Origin: a virus
DNA length: 21,540 nt
Direction: 5' to 3' (one strand)
Virus record (IMG/VR): IMGVR_UViG_3300025141_000915
Coordinates: 1-21,540 of that record
The notes under the pieces are model-generated. The model did no database searches and was not told the DNA's origin. It saw only the letters and a list, made by a program, of their open reading frames with translations. A program made the position numbers and the translations under genes. Numbering within the stretch: the first letter of the stretch is position 1; every line of letters starts with the position of its first letter. Positions 1 to 8,060 of the stretch are shown here, piece by piece.

Positions 1-156
1 TATATAACATTTGGTACATCACCAACTGCTACTACAAGTAAAACTTATTTACCTGCTAATGAGATTGAATATTGGAAAGTTTCAGAAGGTCAAAAAGTTG
101 CTGCTATACTAGGATCTAGTACAGCTAATTTATACATATCTGAACTGACTGAATAA
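1..156 (+). CDS. C-terminal part of a small beta-rich virion protein (5' end outside window)
   Basis: An open frame runs from base 1 to the TAA at 154-156 and gives 51 residues. The visible part is rich in Thr, Ser, Ala and small hydrophobics and ends with the pattern KVAAILGSSTANLYISELTE. This resembles small beta-sandwich proteins often found next to phage capsid and neck genes. Its stop shares an A with the next ATG (TAATG), so it belongs to the same translationally coupled late operon. A head-decoration or head-surface role is inferred from position, because the adaptor gene lies only 340 bases downstream. The N-terminus is missing, so the family cannot be fixed. Confidence 0.6.
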   Translation, partial: YITFGTSPTATTSKTYLPANEIEYWKVSEGQKVAAILGSSTANLYISELTE

Positions 157-494
157 TGGCAAAGGTAAGAGCTACCGAATGGAATGCTGATTTTAGTAAG
201 ACTCGTTATATACAAGAATCAGATGGTAAACTAACTATTCATAATAAACAGAACATTAATCCTGTACTAGAAAGAAACAAAAAGTTATATACTCATAATA
301 CAGGATATACAGCTTCAAAAGATTTTAAAAGAGTAGCAAGTGTCCCACCCATTATATTACAAATATGGACTAAAGAATATAATGGATCCCGTAACTGGTT
401 TGCCTTACCTAAAGAAACACAAAACAAAATTTTAAGAACAAAACTGAATAGCTCAGAATTTAGATATTTTAGAACTGCAGAAGGAAAATTATAA
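156..494 (+). CDS. Phage neck/head-region protein of unknown function (112 aa)
   Basis: 112 residues, starting with ATG overlapping the previous stop and ending with a TAA that overlaps the adaptor ATG. It has the layout of a phage family usually found just before the head-tail adaptor. A DGKLTIHNKQ segment (about 24-33) is followed by NPVLERNKKLY (about 36-46), a SVPPIILQIW helix-like stretch (about 63-72) and a FRYFRTAEGKL end. The family resemblance is from memory. No enzymatic motif, signal peptide or membrane segment is seen. A role in head completion or as an internal head protein is inferred from position only. Coding status is secure because it is sandwiched between two one-base stop/start overlaps. 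Confidence 0.8.
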   Translation: MAKVRATEWNADFSKTRYIQESDGKLTIHNKQNINPVLERNKKLYTHNTGYTASKDFKRVASVPPIILQIWTKEYNGSRNWFALPKETQNKILRTKLNSSEFRYFRTAEGKL

Positions 495-1159
495 TGGCTA
501 TATCAACCTATACAGAATTAAAAGCATCAATTGCTAACTGGTTAAATAGAAGTGATTTAACCGATGAGATAGCTGATGACTTCATTAAACTTACCGAAGC
601 AGATTTTAATGCTAAGTTAAGAATAAGACAAATGGAACAGATTGATACTGTTACTATTGATGAAGAAACTGAAACTGTACCAACAGGATTTATTTCTGTA
701 AGATCATTTTATCTTTTATTATCTAGTACCAAATATCCACTAGAATATATTACACCCCATAACTTATTTGAAATAAGAGGTGGTTCAAGAACAGGAAGAC
801 CACGTTCTTATACAATAGAGGCAGATGATGAAACTGAACAATTCAGATTTGGTCCTAGTCCTGATACTACTTATACTGGTTACTTATCATATTACAAAAA
901 TATCGCAGCTCTTAGTGATTCTAATGCAACCAATTATATTTTAGATAAACATCCTGGTATTTATTTGTATGGAAGTCTTTATCATTCATCTAATTTCTTA
1001 GGTGGAATGGATCCACAACAAGTACAGAACTGGTTACAAATGTATATCGCAGCATTAGAACGATGTGAAAATAATGATAAACAAGATTCATATGGTGGAG
1101 CTCCCGTAGTACAAAGAGCTGATATACAAACCGATCTATCATTTTATAGGAACAGATAA
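494..1159 (+). CDS. Head-tail adaptor protein (SU10/P22 gp4-like)
   Basis: 221 residues. The N-terminus reads YTELKASIANWLNRSDL followed by an acidic helix with DFIKLTEADFNAKLRIRQME, the typical opening of the phage adaptor family that forms the ring between portal and nozzle in short-tailed phages. A central beta-rich part (about 55-130) contains P-TGF-SVRSFYLL and RTGRPRSYTIEADD. The C-terminus is helical (LGGMDPQQVQNWLQMYIAALERCENND) and ends with a short arm. Length is in the usual range of about 180-230. The gene starts with TAATG overlap and sits two genes before the nozzle gene, the expected neighbour. The call rests on pattern recognition and position, not on a profile search. Alternatives would be another neck-completion protein. 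Confidence 0.72.
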   Translation: MAISTYTELKASIANWLNRSDLTDEIADDFIKLTEADFNAKLRIRQMEQIDTVTIDEETETVPTGFISVRSFYLLLSSTKYPLEYITPHNLFEIRGGSRTGRPRSYTIEADDETEQFRFGPSPDTTYTGYLSYYKNIAALSDSNATNYILDKHPGIYLYGSLYHSSNFLGGMDPQQVQNWLQMYIAALERCENNDKQDSYGGAPVVQRADIQTDLSFYRNR

Positions 1160-1485
1160 TGCCTAGATTTAGAGGAATAAGAATGATAACTGGTGCTGTT
1201 TCAAAAGCAGTAAGAAGGCAAAAAGAAAAAAGATTAGCATCAGTTAGTAAAACATTTTTTAAAGATGGTTCAACTAAATTTGGTAGACAAAGAATTGATA
1301 GAGCTTTAGGTTCAATTTATGGACACGTTATACCACAAAAAAATATTGGTTTAACAAAAGTAGGAAAAAAATATCTAAAAAAACATAAATCAAAACTATC
1401 TTTAGTAAAATCAGCTAGAAGAACAGAAAGAATAAAATCTTCTGGATGGATGACTTATAAAAAAGGGGATATAATCCCATTTTAA
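1159..1485 (+). CDS. Small highly basic protein between adaptor and nozzle genes
   Basis: 108 residues, strongly basic (many Lys and Arg, e.g. KAVRRQKEKR near residue 17 and KKYLKKHKSK near residue 72). It has no membrane segment and few acidic residues. It starts with ATG in a TAATG overlap with the adaptor gene and ends 11 bases before the nozzle gene, so it belongs to the neck/tail cluster. I do not recognise the family. The charge suggests contact with DNA or with an acidic protein surface inside the neck channel, which is an inference only. It has no cysteine pairs that would suggest a zinc site. Confidence 0.7.
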   Translation: MPRFRGIRMITGAVSKAVRRQKEKRLASVSKTFFKDGSTKFGRQRIDRALGSIYGHVIPQKNIGLTKVGKKYLKKHKSKLSLVKSARRTERIKSSGWMTYKKGDIIPF

Positions 1486-1496
1486 GGAATTAAATT

Positions 1497-3314
1497 ATGC
1501 AACTACCTTTTGGAGAATGGCTACCTGATCAACCCGACCACCTAAAGAAAGGTGCTAACGTAGCAACTAATGTCTACTATGCACAGAACAGTTATAAAAA
1601 ATTTCCTTCTTTAGTTGATTATAGTTCAAATACTTGTGTTAAAGATTCTAGAGGAGCAGGTTCATTTAGAGATAACTCTAATACAGTTTATAACTTTGTA
1701 GCTACTAAAGATACTATATATAAATTAACATCAGGAACATTTACTGATGTAGGTGCAGGGGGAACATTATTATCAAACTCTTATGCTACTTGCACAATTA
1801 CAGTTACAGATTATGCAAACATAGCAACTGATTCAACTCTTGTTCTAACAAAAAATGATGGAACAACAGTTACCTTTACTTGTCAAGGTGCTGGTGCTGG
1901 ATCTCCTGATGCAAATAAATTTTTTCATAACGAATCTAACGATACCACAGCAGATAATATATTTACTTGTATTAATGCTCATGCCGATTTTTCAGCAGCT
2001 AATCCAGCAGCAAATGTAGTTACTGTTACAAGAGCAGCAATAGGTAATGATAATCTTACTGTTACTTCTTCAGATACTACTAGAATGGCTGTTACTGATT
2101 TTGATGGAGGAACTCCATTAACAGGTGAAACAACTGATTTTATTACATTCACACAATTTGGTGAATACATTATTGCAAGTAATGGAGTAGATCCAGCTCA
2201 ATATTATTTAATGGGAACTTCAACTGCTTTTGCTGATCTAAGTACAATTGTTACTGCAGGAACAGTACCCGTATTTAAAGTTTCAGGAGTTGTTCGAGAT
2301 TTTCTAGTTACAGGAAATATTACAAATACAGCAAACAGAATTCAATGGTCAGGTATTAATGATATTGCATCATGGTCAGGTAAACAATCTGACTTACAAG
2401 ATTTACCTGGTTCTGGTGGAAGAATAGTTCATATAACATCAGGTGAAGTAGGTTACATATTTAGACAAAACCAAATCATTCGTATGGACTATGTAGGTGG
2501 ATCTGTAGTATTTAGATTATCTGTGATTTCACCTAATAGAGGAGCTATATATGGCAGAACAGTATGCCAAGATAATAGACGAGTATTCTTTTATGCAGAC
2601 GATGGTTTTTATGAAATACAAGGTGATACAATACTTCCAATTGGTGCAGAAAAAATTAATAGATTCTTTGACTTAAATCTTAATAAAGCCTATTCAGATA
2701 GAATTTGTGCAGCAGTAGATCCCTTCAATCAATTAGCTATGTGGTTATATCCTAGTATAAATAATACAACTAATACAACAGGTATATGTGATAGAATTAT
2801 TATTTATAACTATGTTACAAAGAAATGGTCTTTAGCTGAAGCTGATGCTAGTTCAATCTTTTCTCAATTTATAGGAGCTTATACAGTTGAATTAATGGAT
2901 ATTATATCTACAAATTTAGAAAATATTAATGCATCATTAGATACAGATTTTTGGAATGGTGGACAAATGTTTTTAGGAGCTGTTGATTCAGATTATAAAG
3001 CAGCAATCTTTTCAGGTAATTCAAATATATCAGAAATAGAAACAGATGAAGTAGAACCTTATCCAGGTTTAAGATCTAATATTTTAGGTGTTAGACCTAT
3101 TATAAATGCAGCATCAACTGTTACAATTAAAACAAGAGAAAGACTACAAGATACAGCTACAGAATCTTCTTCAGTATCTACAGTAACAAGTGGTGTTAAT
3201 CCTGTTAGAGAATCAGGAAGATATATTAGAACTAATGTTAAGATAGCATCAGGAATAAATTTTGATCATGCACAAGGCATAGATCTTTCAGCAACAAAAG
3301 CAGGAATAAGATGA
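1497..3314 (+). CDS. Tail nozzle / packaged-DNA stabilisation protein (P22 gp10-like)
   Basis: 605 residues. The start has an AAGGAA site about 8 bases upstream. The N-terminus (QLPFGEWLPDQPDHLKKGANVATNVYY) and the later run WSGINDIASW, GSGGRIVHI, YIFRQNQIIRMDYVG, SVISPNRGAI and VFFYADDGFYEIQGD (about 278-380) match the beta-propeller-type tail protein that plugs the portal-adaptor channel in P22-like phages and stabilises packaged DNA. Residues about 95-210 look like a separate inserted domain (YANIATDSTLVLTKNDGTTV, then VVTVTRAAIGNDNLTVTSSD) of a kind seen repeatedly in marine phage structural proteins. Its TGA (3312-3314) overlaps the next ATG. Assignment by motif and position is good. The exact structural role (nozzle versus stabiliser) is inferred. 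Confidence 0.8.
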   Translation: MQLPFGEWLPDQPDHLKKGANVATNVYYAQNSYKKFPSLVDYSSNTCVKDSRGAGSFRDNSNTVYNFVATKDTIYKLTSGTFTDVGAGGTLLSNSYATCTITVTDYANIATDSTLVLTKNDGTTVTFTCQGAGAGSPDANKFFHNESNDTTADNIFTCINAHADFSAANPAANVVTVTRAAIGNDNLTVTSSDTTRMAVTDFDGGTPLTGETTDFITFTQFGEYIIASNGVDPAQYYLMGTSTAFADLSTIVTAGTVPVFKVSGVVRDFLVTGNITNTANRIQWSGINDIASWSGKQSDLQDLPGSGGRIVHITSGEVGYIFRQNQIIRMDYVGGSVVFRLSVISPNRGAIYGRTVCQDNRRVFFYADDGFYEIQGDTILPIGAEKINRFFDLNLNKAYSDRICAAVDPFNQLAMWLYPSINNTTNTTGICDRIIIYNYVTKKWSLAEADASSIFSQFIGAYTVELMDIISTNLENINASLDTDFWNGGQMFLGAVDSDYKAAIFSGNSNISEIETDEVEPYPGLRSNILGVRPIINAASTVTIKTRERLQDTATESSSVSTVTSGVNPVRESGRYIRTNVKIASGINFDHAQGIDLSATKAGIR

Positions 3315-3499
3315 TACCATATGTTAAAATAGGTCAGCAGATTATAAAATATTCAAAGCTCGGCTTTAAAAAAAGAAAACGAGAATTAAAACATATTTAT
3401 AAATCCAAACGAGCTAACATTGAATCTAGTAAATTTTATAGATTAGGTAAAAAGAAAACAGGATATGGTTCTTTTGTAGATAAAACAAAATGGTTATAA
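3311..3499 (+). CDS. Small basic protein following the nozzle gene
   Basis: 62 residues, Lys/Arg-rich (GFKKRKRELKHIYKSKR around 18-34), beginning at an ATGA overlap with the nozzle stop and ending just before the next small ORF. It has no membrane helix, signal peptide or cysteine. It resembles the 108-residue basic protein on the other side of the nozzle gene in composition, but I see no clear residue-level homology. Function is unknown. Position suggests a minor neck or virion component. Confidence 0.6.
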   Translation: MIPYVKIGQQIIKYSKLGFKKRKRELKHIYKSKRANIESSKFYRLGKKKTGYGSFVDKTKWL

Positions 3500-3500
3500 T

Positions 3501-3647
3501 ATGAGTGATACAGTTAATATAGACAATGTAAGATATTCAATGGAAACACAGGAATACTTTCAAAGACAGTTAGAAGAAGCAGTAAATACTTTAGTTAATA
3601 AAAATAATACAGAAAACAACAAAGCATTTAACTGGTTTATGAATTAA
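3501..3647 (+). CDS. Very small protein (48 aa) before the fibre gene
   Basis: ATG at 3501 (one base after the previous stop codon) to TAA at 3645-3647. The product is 48 residues: MSDTVNIDNVRY, then a polar helix (METQEYFQRQLEEAVNTLVNK), then an Asn-rich tail ending FNWFMN. The helix has a heptad-like pattern and may oligomerise. It fills the space between the basic protein and the fibre exactly, with a fibre ribosome-binding site (AAGGAGAA) directly after its stop, which supports it being a real gene. It could be a fibre-attachment or assembly helper, but that is inference and no family is recognised. Confidence 0.55.
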   Translation: MSDTVNIDNVRYSMETQEYFQRQLEEAVNTLVNKNNTENNKAFNWFMN

Positions 3648-3656
3648 GGAGAATAA

Positions 3657-6600
3657 ATGGCAGGAACATATATAGGAAAATACGATACAACAGCAGCAAA
3701 TAATACAGCTACTTCTACAGGTTCAGTATCTGTAGCAGAAGGAATGTTGCCATCAAATATCAATAATGCTTTTAGAGATATTATGGCAGACATTAGGCAG
3801 TTTTATAATTCTGCTGAATGGATAGAATATGGGGATGGAGCTGGCACTTATACAGCAACTTACGCATCTTCTACAAGTTTTACAATTGATGGAGTGGATG
3901 TAACTACTCCTTATCATGCAGGGCGTAGAGTTAAATTAGTTGCATCATCACCTGGTACAATTTATGGAACGATTTCTTCAAGTTCATTTTCTACAAATAC
4001 TACAGTTAATGTTTCTTGGGATTCAGGATCACTATCCGATGAAGCTATCACATCAGTTCATATAGGAATTATAAGTGCAATAAATACTGCAACTCCAGAA
4101 TCTCTTGCTATTACAGGAGATTACACATTAGATGTTTCAGGAGATATTATTTTAGACGCTGGTGGTGCAGATGTTACTCTAAAGGATGATGGGACTGTTT
4201 ATGGTAGTCTTTCACAATCTGGTGGAGAACTTTTAATTAAATCAGGCACAACGCCAACTACAGCATTAACCATGTCAGGAGCCGATGTAACAGTTGCTGG
4301 TGATTTAACTATTACTGGTGATGATCTTACAATGACTACTAATACGTCAGGTGCAGCACTTATTGGTGATGGATCAAATTTTAATCCTGTTGTTATATCA
4401 GGCGATATTTCAATAGGAACTACAGGAACAGCAGCAATTGGATCAGGAGTTATAGTTGATGCAGATATAAATGGTTCAGCAGCTATAGATGCGTCAAAAA
4501 TAGCAGATGGTTCAGTAAGTGATGCAGAATTTCAAAGACTAGATGGGTTATCTGCAGATATTCAAACACAACTAGATGCTAAGCAAGCAACTATTACAGG
4601 TTCAGCTACAACAATTGATACAGAATCTCTAACAGCAACTAGGGCACTCATTTCTAATGCCTCTCAAAAAGTTGCAGTATCGGATGTAACAGAAACAGAA
4701 CTGGGTTATCTGGATGGTGTTAGTTCTGCCATTCAAACCCAAATGGACACAAAGGCTACAACAACCTATGTTGACAATCTTGTTACAGGTTTAAAAACAA
4801 GAATCCTTTGCGAAGCGGCATCAACTGCAAACGTAACCATTGCATCGGCACTTGAAAACGGAGATACGCTAGACGGTGTTACCCTTGCAACAGGGGATAG
4901 GGTTTTACTTAAAGATCAGTCTACTGGTAGTCAGAACGGAGTTTATACCGTTGTTGCATCAGGAGCAGCTAGCAGAGATACGGATTTCAATACCATTTCA
5001 GAATTATCTGGACAGATGGTTATTATCAATCAAGGAACAACCAATGATAATACTTTCTGGCTTTGTACTACAGATAACGATGCAACATTAGATTCAGATT
5101 CAATTTCATTTAGTAGAGTTACCCCTTCCAATTCTGGAACAGTAACTTCAGTAGGTTTAGGAGACGCTGGATCATCAGAATTTACAATTGCCAGCACACC
5201 TGTTACTTCTGCTGGAACAATTACCATTGGAGTAAACAGCATTGGTGCGGCTAAAATTGCAGATGGAACAGTCAGCGATGCAGAGTATCAAAGATTAGAC
5301 GGAGTTACTTCTGATATTCAAACCCAGTTGGATGCAAAAGGCACAATGTCTAATTTTACATTGTCCGATGGCTCAGCAACTCAAACAGTAGCAGATAGCA
5401 ATACAATGGTCGTTGCTGCTGGAGAAGGAATTGATACTGCGGTAACAGCCACAGACACAGTTACTATTTCTGGTGAAGATGCCAGCACATCCAATAAAGG
5501 TGTTGCATCTTTTAGCTCATCAGATTTTGATGTTAGTTCAGGAGCGGTTTCTATTAAAGACAATGCAGTTACTTTGGCATACATGGCTGGAGGAACTGAT
5601 GGTAATATAATTTCATACGATGCAAGTGGCGATCCAGTAGCGATAGCAACTGGAAACGATGGACAAGTTTTAACTTCTGCTGGTGCTGGTGCAGCTCCAG
5701 CTTTTGAAGATGCTTCTGGTGGTGGCACATCTTGGCAATCCGTAGAAACAGGAGCCACATTTACAGCGGTTGCTGGGAATGGTTATCCTGTCAATACGAC
5801 TGCACAAGCATGTACAGTTACACTTCCAGCTGGTTCAGTTGGAGATACAATAGAATTAGTGGATTATGCTGGAACTTGGGATACTAATAATGTCACTCTT
5901 ACAGCAGATGGTTCAGAAAAAATAAAAGGTTCAACCGATGATGGGACATTAAGTGTTGAACGACAAGGAATTAAAATAGTTTATGTAGATGCTACACAAG
6001 GTTGGGTAGCGGCTACAGGAGTTAATGATAACACCGCTCCAGCAATAAATCCACCTTCATATGAGATAGAATATTTAGTTGTTGCTGGTGGAGGAGGAAG
6101 TGCCTTTCTTTATGGTGGTGGTGGAGGAGCTGGAGGATATAGAAATTCCTTTGGTTCAGAAACATCTGGAAGAGGTGCTTCAACTGAAACTGTATTAACT
6201 GCTACATCAGGAACACAATACACAATAACAATCGGTGCTGGTGGTGCAGCAGCAACAGATTATAGTGGCTCTGCATCTGAAAAACGAGGTTCAACTGGAA
6301 GCGACTCAAGTATATCTGGTTCTGGAATAACGACAGTAACTTCTGCTGGTGGTGGATATGGTGATACAAACCTAGCTGATGGAGGTGATGGTGGCTGTGG
6401 TGGAGGTGCTGGTTCATCAGGTGCAAGAGGAGATGGTACTGCTAATCAAGGTTATGATGGTGGAGATGCGTCAACGAATGGAAATGGATATGGCGGCGGT
6501 GGCGGCGGTGGTGCTGGTGCTGTAGGCGGAGATTCAGCATCAAATTCTGGAACAGGAGGAGATGGTGGAGCAGGTCTTGCAAGTTCAATTACTGGTTCTG

Positions 6601-6896
6601 CTGTAACTCGTGGAGGAGGAGGAGGTGGTGGCTCTCCAGGTGACGGAACTGTCGGTGCAGCTGGTACTGGTGGTGGTGGAACAAATGGTGGGAATGGTAC
6701 TGCAAATACTGGCGGAGGTGGTGGTGCATCAAAAGTTGTAGATGGCTCTGGTGATGGTGGAAGTGGCGTGGTAATTTTAAGAATACCTGATGCAAGTTAT
6801 TCAGGAACAACAACAGGTTCGCCAACTATAGACACATCAAGTGTCGCAGATGAAACAATTTTAATATTTAACGCAGATGGGAGTTACACAGGATAA
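3657..6896 (+). CDS. Long modular tail fibre with glycine-rich tip
   Basis: 1079 residues with a strong AAGGAG site 8 bases before ATG. The N-terminal part (about 25-65) has the VAEGMLPSNINNAFRDIMAD segment typical of fibre N-termini. Residues 278-309, 343-366 and 531-562 carry three copies of the D-E-x-x-L-D-G-x-x-x-x-IQTQ-D-K fibre repeat. Between them (about 380-490) lies a T-A-N-V/LENGDTLDGVTLATGDRVLLKDQ domain common in marine phage fibres. Residues about 805-1035 form a glycine-rich domain opening with EYLVVAGGGG and holding long GGGG runs, followed by a short C-terminal cap (SVADETILIFNADGSYTG). By analogy with glycine-rich adhesin tips, this end should contact the host receptor. Tail-fibre identity is secure and the receptor is unknown. 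Confidence 0.88.
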   Translation: MAGTYIGKYDTTAANNTATSTGSVSVAEGMLPSNINNAFRDIMADIRQFYNSAEWIEYGDGAGTYTATYASSTSFTIDGVDVTTPYHAGRRVKLVASSPGTIYGTISSSSFSTNTTVNVSWDSGSLSDEAITSVHIGIISAINTATPESLAITGDYTLDVSGDIILDAGGADVTLKDDGTVYGSLSQSGGELLIKSGTTPTTALTMSGADVTVAGDLTITGDDLTMTTNTSGAALIGDGSNFNPVVISGDISIGTTGTAAIGSGVIVDADINGSAAIDASKIADGSVSDAEFQRLDGLSADIQTQLDAKQATITGSATTIDTESLTATRALISNASQKVAVSDVTETELGYLDGVSSAIQTQMDTKATTTYVDNLVTGLKTRILCEAASTANVTIASALENGDTLDGVTLATGDRVLLKDQSTGSQNGVYTVVASGAASRDTDFNTISELSGQMVIINQGTTNDNTFWLCTTDNDATLDSDSISFSRVTPSNSGTVTSVGLGDAGSSEFTIASTPVTSAGTITIGVNSIGAAKIADGTVSDAEYQRLDGVTSDIQTQLDAKGTMSNFTLSDGSATQTVADSNTMVVAAGEGIDTAVTATDTVTISGEDASTSNKGVASFSSSDFDVSSGAVSIKDNAVTLAYMAGGTDGNIISYDASGDPVAIATGNDGQVLTSAGAGAAPAFEDASGGGTSWQSVETGATFTAVAGNGYPVNTTAQACTVTLPAGSVGDTIELVDYAGTWDTNNVTLTADGSEKIKGSTDDGTLSVERQGIKIVYVDATQGWVAATGVNDNTAPAINPPSYEIEYLVVAGGGGSAFLYGGGGGAGGYRNSFGSETSGRGASTETVLTATSGTQYTITIGAGGAAATDYSGSASEKRGSTGSDSSISGSGITTVTSAGGGYGDTNLADGGDGGCGGGAGSSGARGDGTANQGYDGGDASTNGNGYGGGGGGGAGAVGGDSASNSGTGGDGGAGLASSITGSAVTRGGGGGGGSPGDGTVGAAGTGGGGTNGGNGTANTGGGGGASKVVDGSGDGGSGVVILRIPDASYSGTTTGSPTIDTSSVADETILIFNADGSYTG

Positions 6897-6899
6897 TTT

Positions 6900-7286
6900 A
6901 TGGCACATTTTGCAAAATTAGGAATAGGAAGTAAAGTTACAGCTGTTCATGTTGTATCAAACGACATAGCAACAACCGAACAAGCTGGAATAGATTTTTT
7001 AAATACTTTATATAAAACAAGAGATGTTTGGGTTCAAACTTCTTATAATACAAAAGGCGGAGTTCATACGTTAGGAGGAACACCTTTTAGAAAAAATTAC
7101 GCTGGTAAAGGATATAAGTATGATTCAACCAGAGATGCTTTTATTTCACCAAAACCTTTTAAATCATGGACTTTAAATGAAGATACTTGTCGTTGGGAAG
7201 CACCAGTTGCTAAACCTGATGATGATAAAAGATATAGCTGGAATGAAGAAACGACTAGCTGGGATTTAAATGAAACAAATTCTTAA
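6900..7286 (+). CDS. Fibre-adjacent W-repeat protein (marine phage family)
   Basis: 128 residues. The first part (1-70) reads MAHFAKLG, HVVSNDIATTEQAGIDFL and GGTPFRKNYAGKGY, a layout I associate with a protein family very common beside fibre genes in marine phages. The second part holds three short units built on Y/W-x-Y/W-D/N-E-x-T-x-x-W/F: residues 72-81, 89-99 and 112-121. The last (RYSWNEETTSWDL) is almost identical to the C-terminus of the next gene product. It follows the fibre by 3 bases and overlaps the oxygenase gene by 17 bases. A fibre accessory or adhesin-domain role is inferred. No catalytic motif is visible. Confidence 0.75.
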   Translation: MAHFAKLGIGSKVTAVHVVSNDIATTEQAGIDFLNTLYKTRDVWVQTSYNTKGGVHTLGGTPFRKNYAGKGYKYDSTRDAFISPKPFKSWTLNEDTCRWEAPVAKPDDDKRYSWNEETTSWDLNETNS

Positions 7287-8028
7287 ATCTTTTAATAATT
7301 TCTTAGATTTTAAGTTAATTAATGAGATTGAGGTCTATGTAGATGCCTCCCTTAAGACTCAAGAGCCTAGATGGAAAACTAGTCTCCAATGGAAGCAGCA
7401 GATTCAACGTGCTACATCTCCAGTGCCTATTTTACCATTACCTGATAAGTTTACTGCTTCTATTCATCAAACACTTAAAGAAAAAGCAGGATTAACATGG
7501 GAAGAAGCTACCCCTCCCCAGCAATCACAATATTATTTATACCCACCAGGAGGCTATATTGGGTGGCATGATGATGCACACTACACATTTGCTTCTATAC
7601 TTTTTTTAAATCCTGTGTGGAATATAGATTGGGGAGGTATTTTTTTATATGAAGATTTGGAAGGTCTTGGACTACGTGGAGAAGTTCCTACATTTAATAA
7701 ATGTCTTGTAAATGCAGGGGGTGTTCCTCATGGTGTAAGCAGGCTTAGTCCTGATGCTCCTTGGAGGCGTGTTATAATAACTTTTGGACTTAAGACTTCT
7801 GAATCAAAATTAGTAAAAGACAAGGAGTATTCTCAACGAACATTAGCATGGCATCAAAAATATAATATAGGTGCTGAGTATGTAAAAAATCAAGCGTTGG
7901 TGAACTTATCTGTAGCGGCTGAAAGATATGCAAGAGAAAAAGTGCGAGAAGCATCAGTTGCTTATCCTGATGATGGAAAAGCATATAGATGGAACGAAGA
8001 AACAACAAGCTGGGATTTAGTAGAATAA
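7270..8028 (+). CDS. 2-oxoglutarate/Fe(II)-dependent oxygenase with C-terminal W-repeat
   Basis: 252 residues. The double-stranded beta-helix core shows the iron triad His100-x-Asp102 (GWHDDAHYTFASILFLNP) and His154 (NAGGVPHGVSRL), with Arg166/Arg167 (WRRVIITFGL) placed to bind 2-oxoglutarate. This is the HxD...H...R arrangement of prolyl-4-hydroxylase-like enzymes. After a helical linker (about 180-228) the protein ends with a W-repeat (Y239-R-W241-N-E-E-T-T-S-W248) nearly identical to that of the preceding gene. ATG lies inside the previous gene (17-base overlap), so the two are likely co-translated. The family hydroxylates proteins or small molecules. Modification of the fibre or W-repeat partner is an inference. 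Enzyme class is confident, substrate is unknown. Confidence 0.87.
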   Translation: MKQILKSFNNFLDFKLINEIEVYVDASLKTQEPRWKTSLQWKQQIQRATSPVPILPLPDKFTASIHQTLKEKAGLTWEEATPPQQSQYYLYPPGGYIGWHDDAHYTFASILFLNPVWNIDWGGIFLYEDLEGLGLRGEVPTFNKCLVNAGGVPHGVSRLSPDAPWRRVIITFGLKTSESKLVKDKEYSQRTLAWHQKYNIGAEYVKNQALVNLSVAAERYAREKVREASVAYPDDGKAYRWNEETTSWDLVE

Positions 8029-8060
8029 ATCAAATCACATTTTAACAAGGAGAAACAATC

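Noticed and set aside
5381-5758. 125-codon minus-strand open frame inside the fibre gene.
   Set aside because: It is antisense to a well-supported fibre domain, its composition reflects the complement of Thr/Ser/Ala codons, and no operon partner or ribosome site exists.
6202-6825. Minus-strand open frames rich in His, Leu and Gln opposite the glycine-rich fibre region (6202-6426 and 6589-6825).
   Set aside because: They are the complement of repeated GGT/GGA glycine codons (giving His/Leu/Gln), have no ribosome-binding sites and lie wholly inside the fibre gene.
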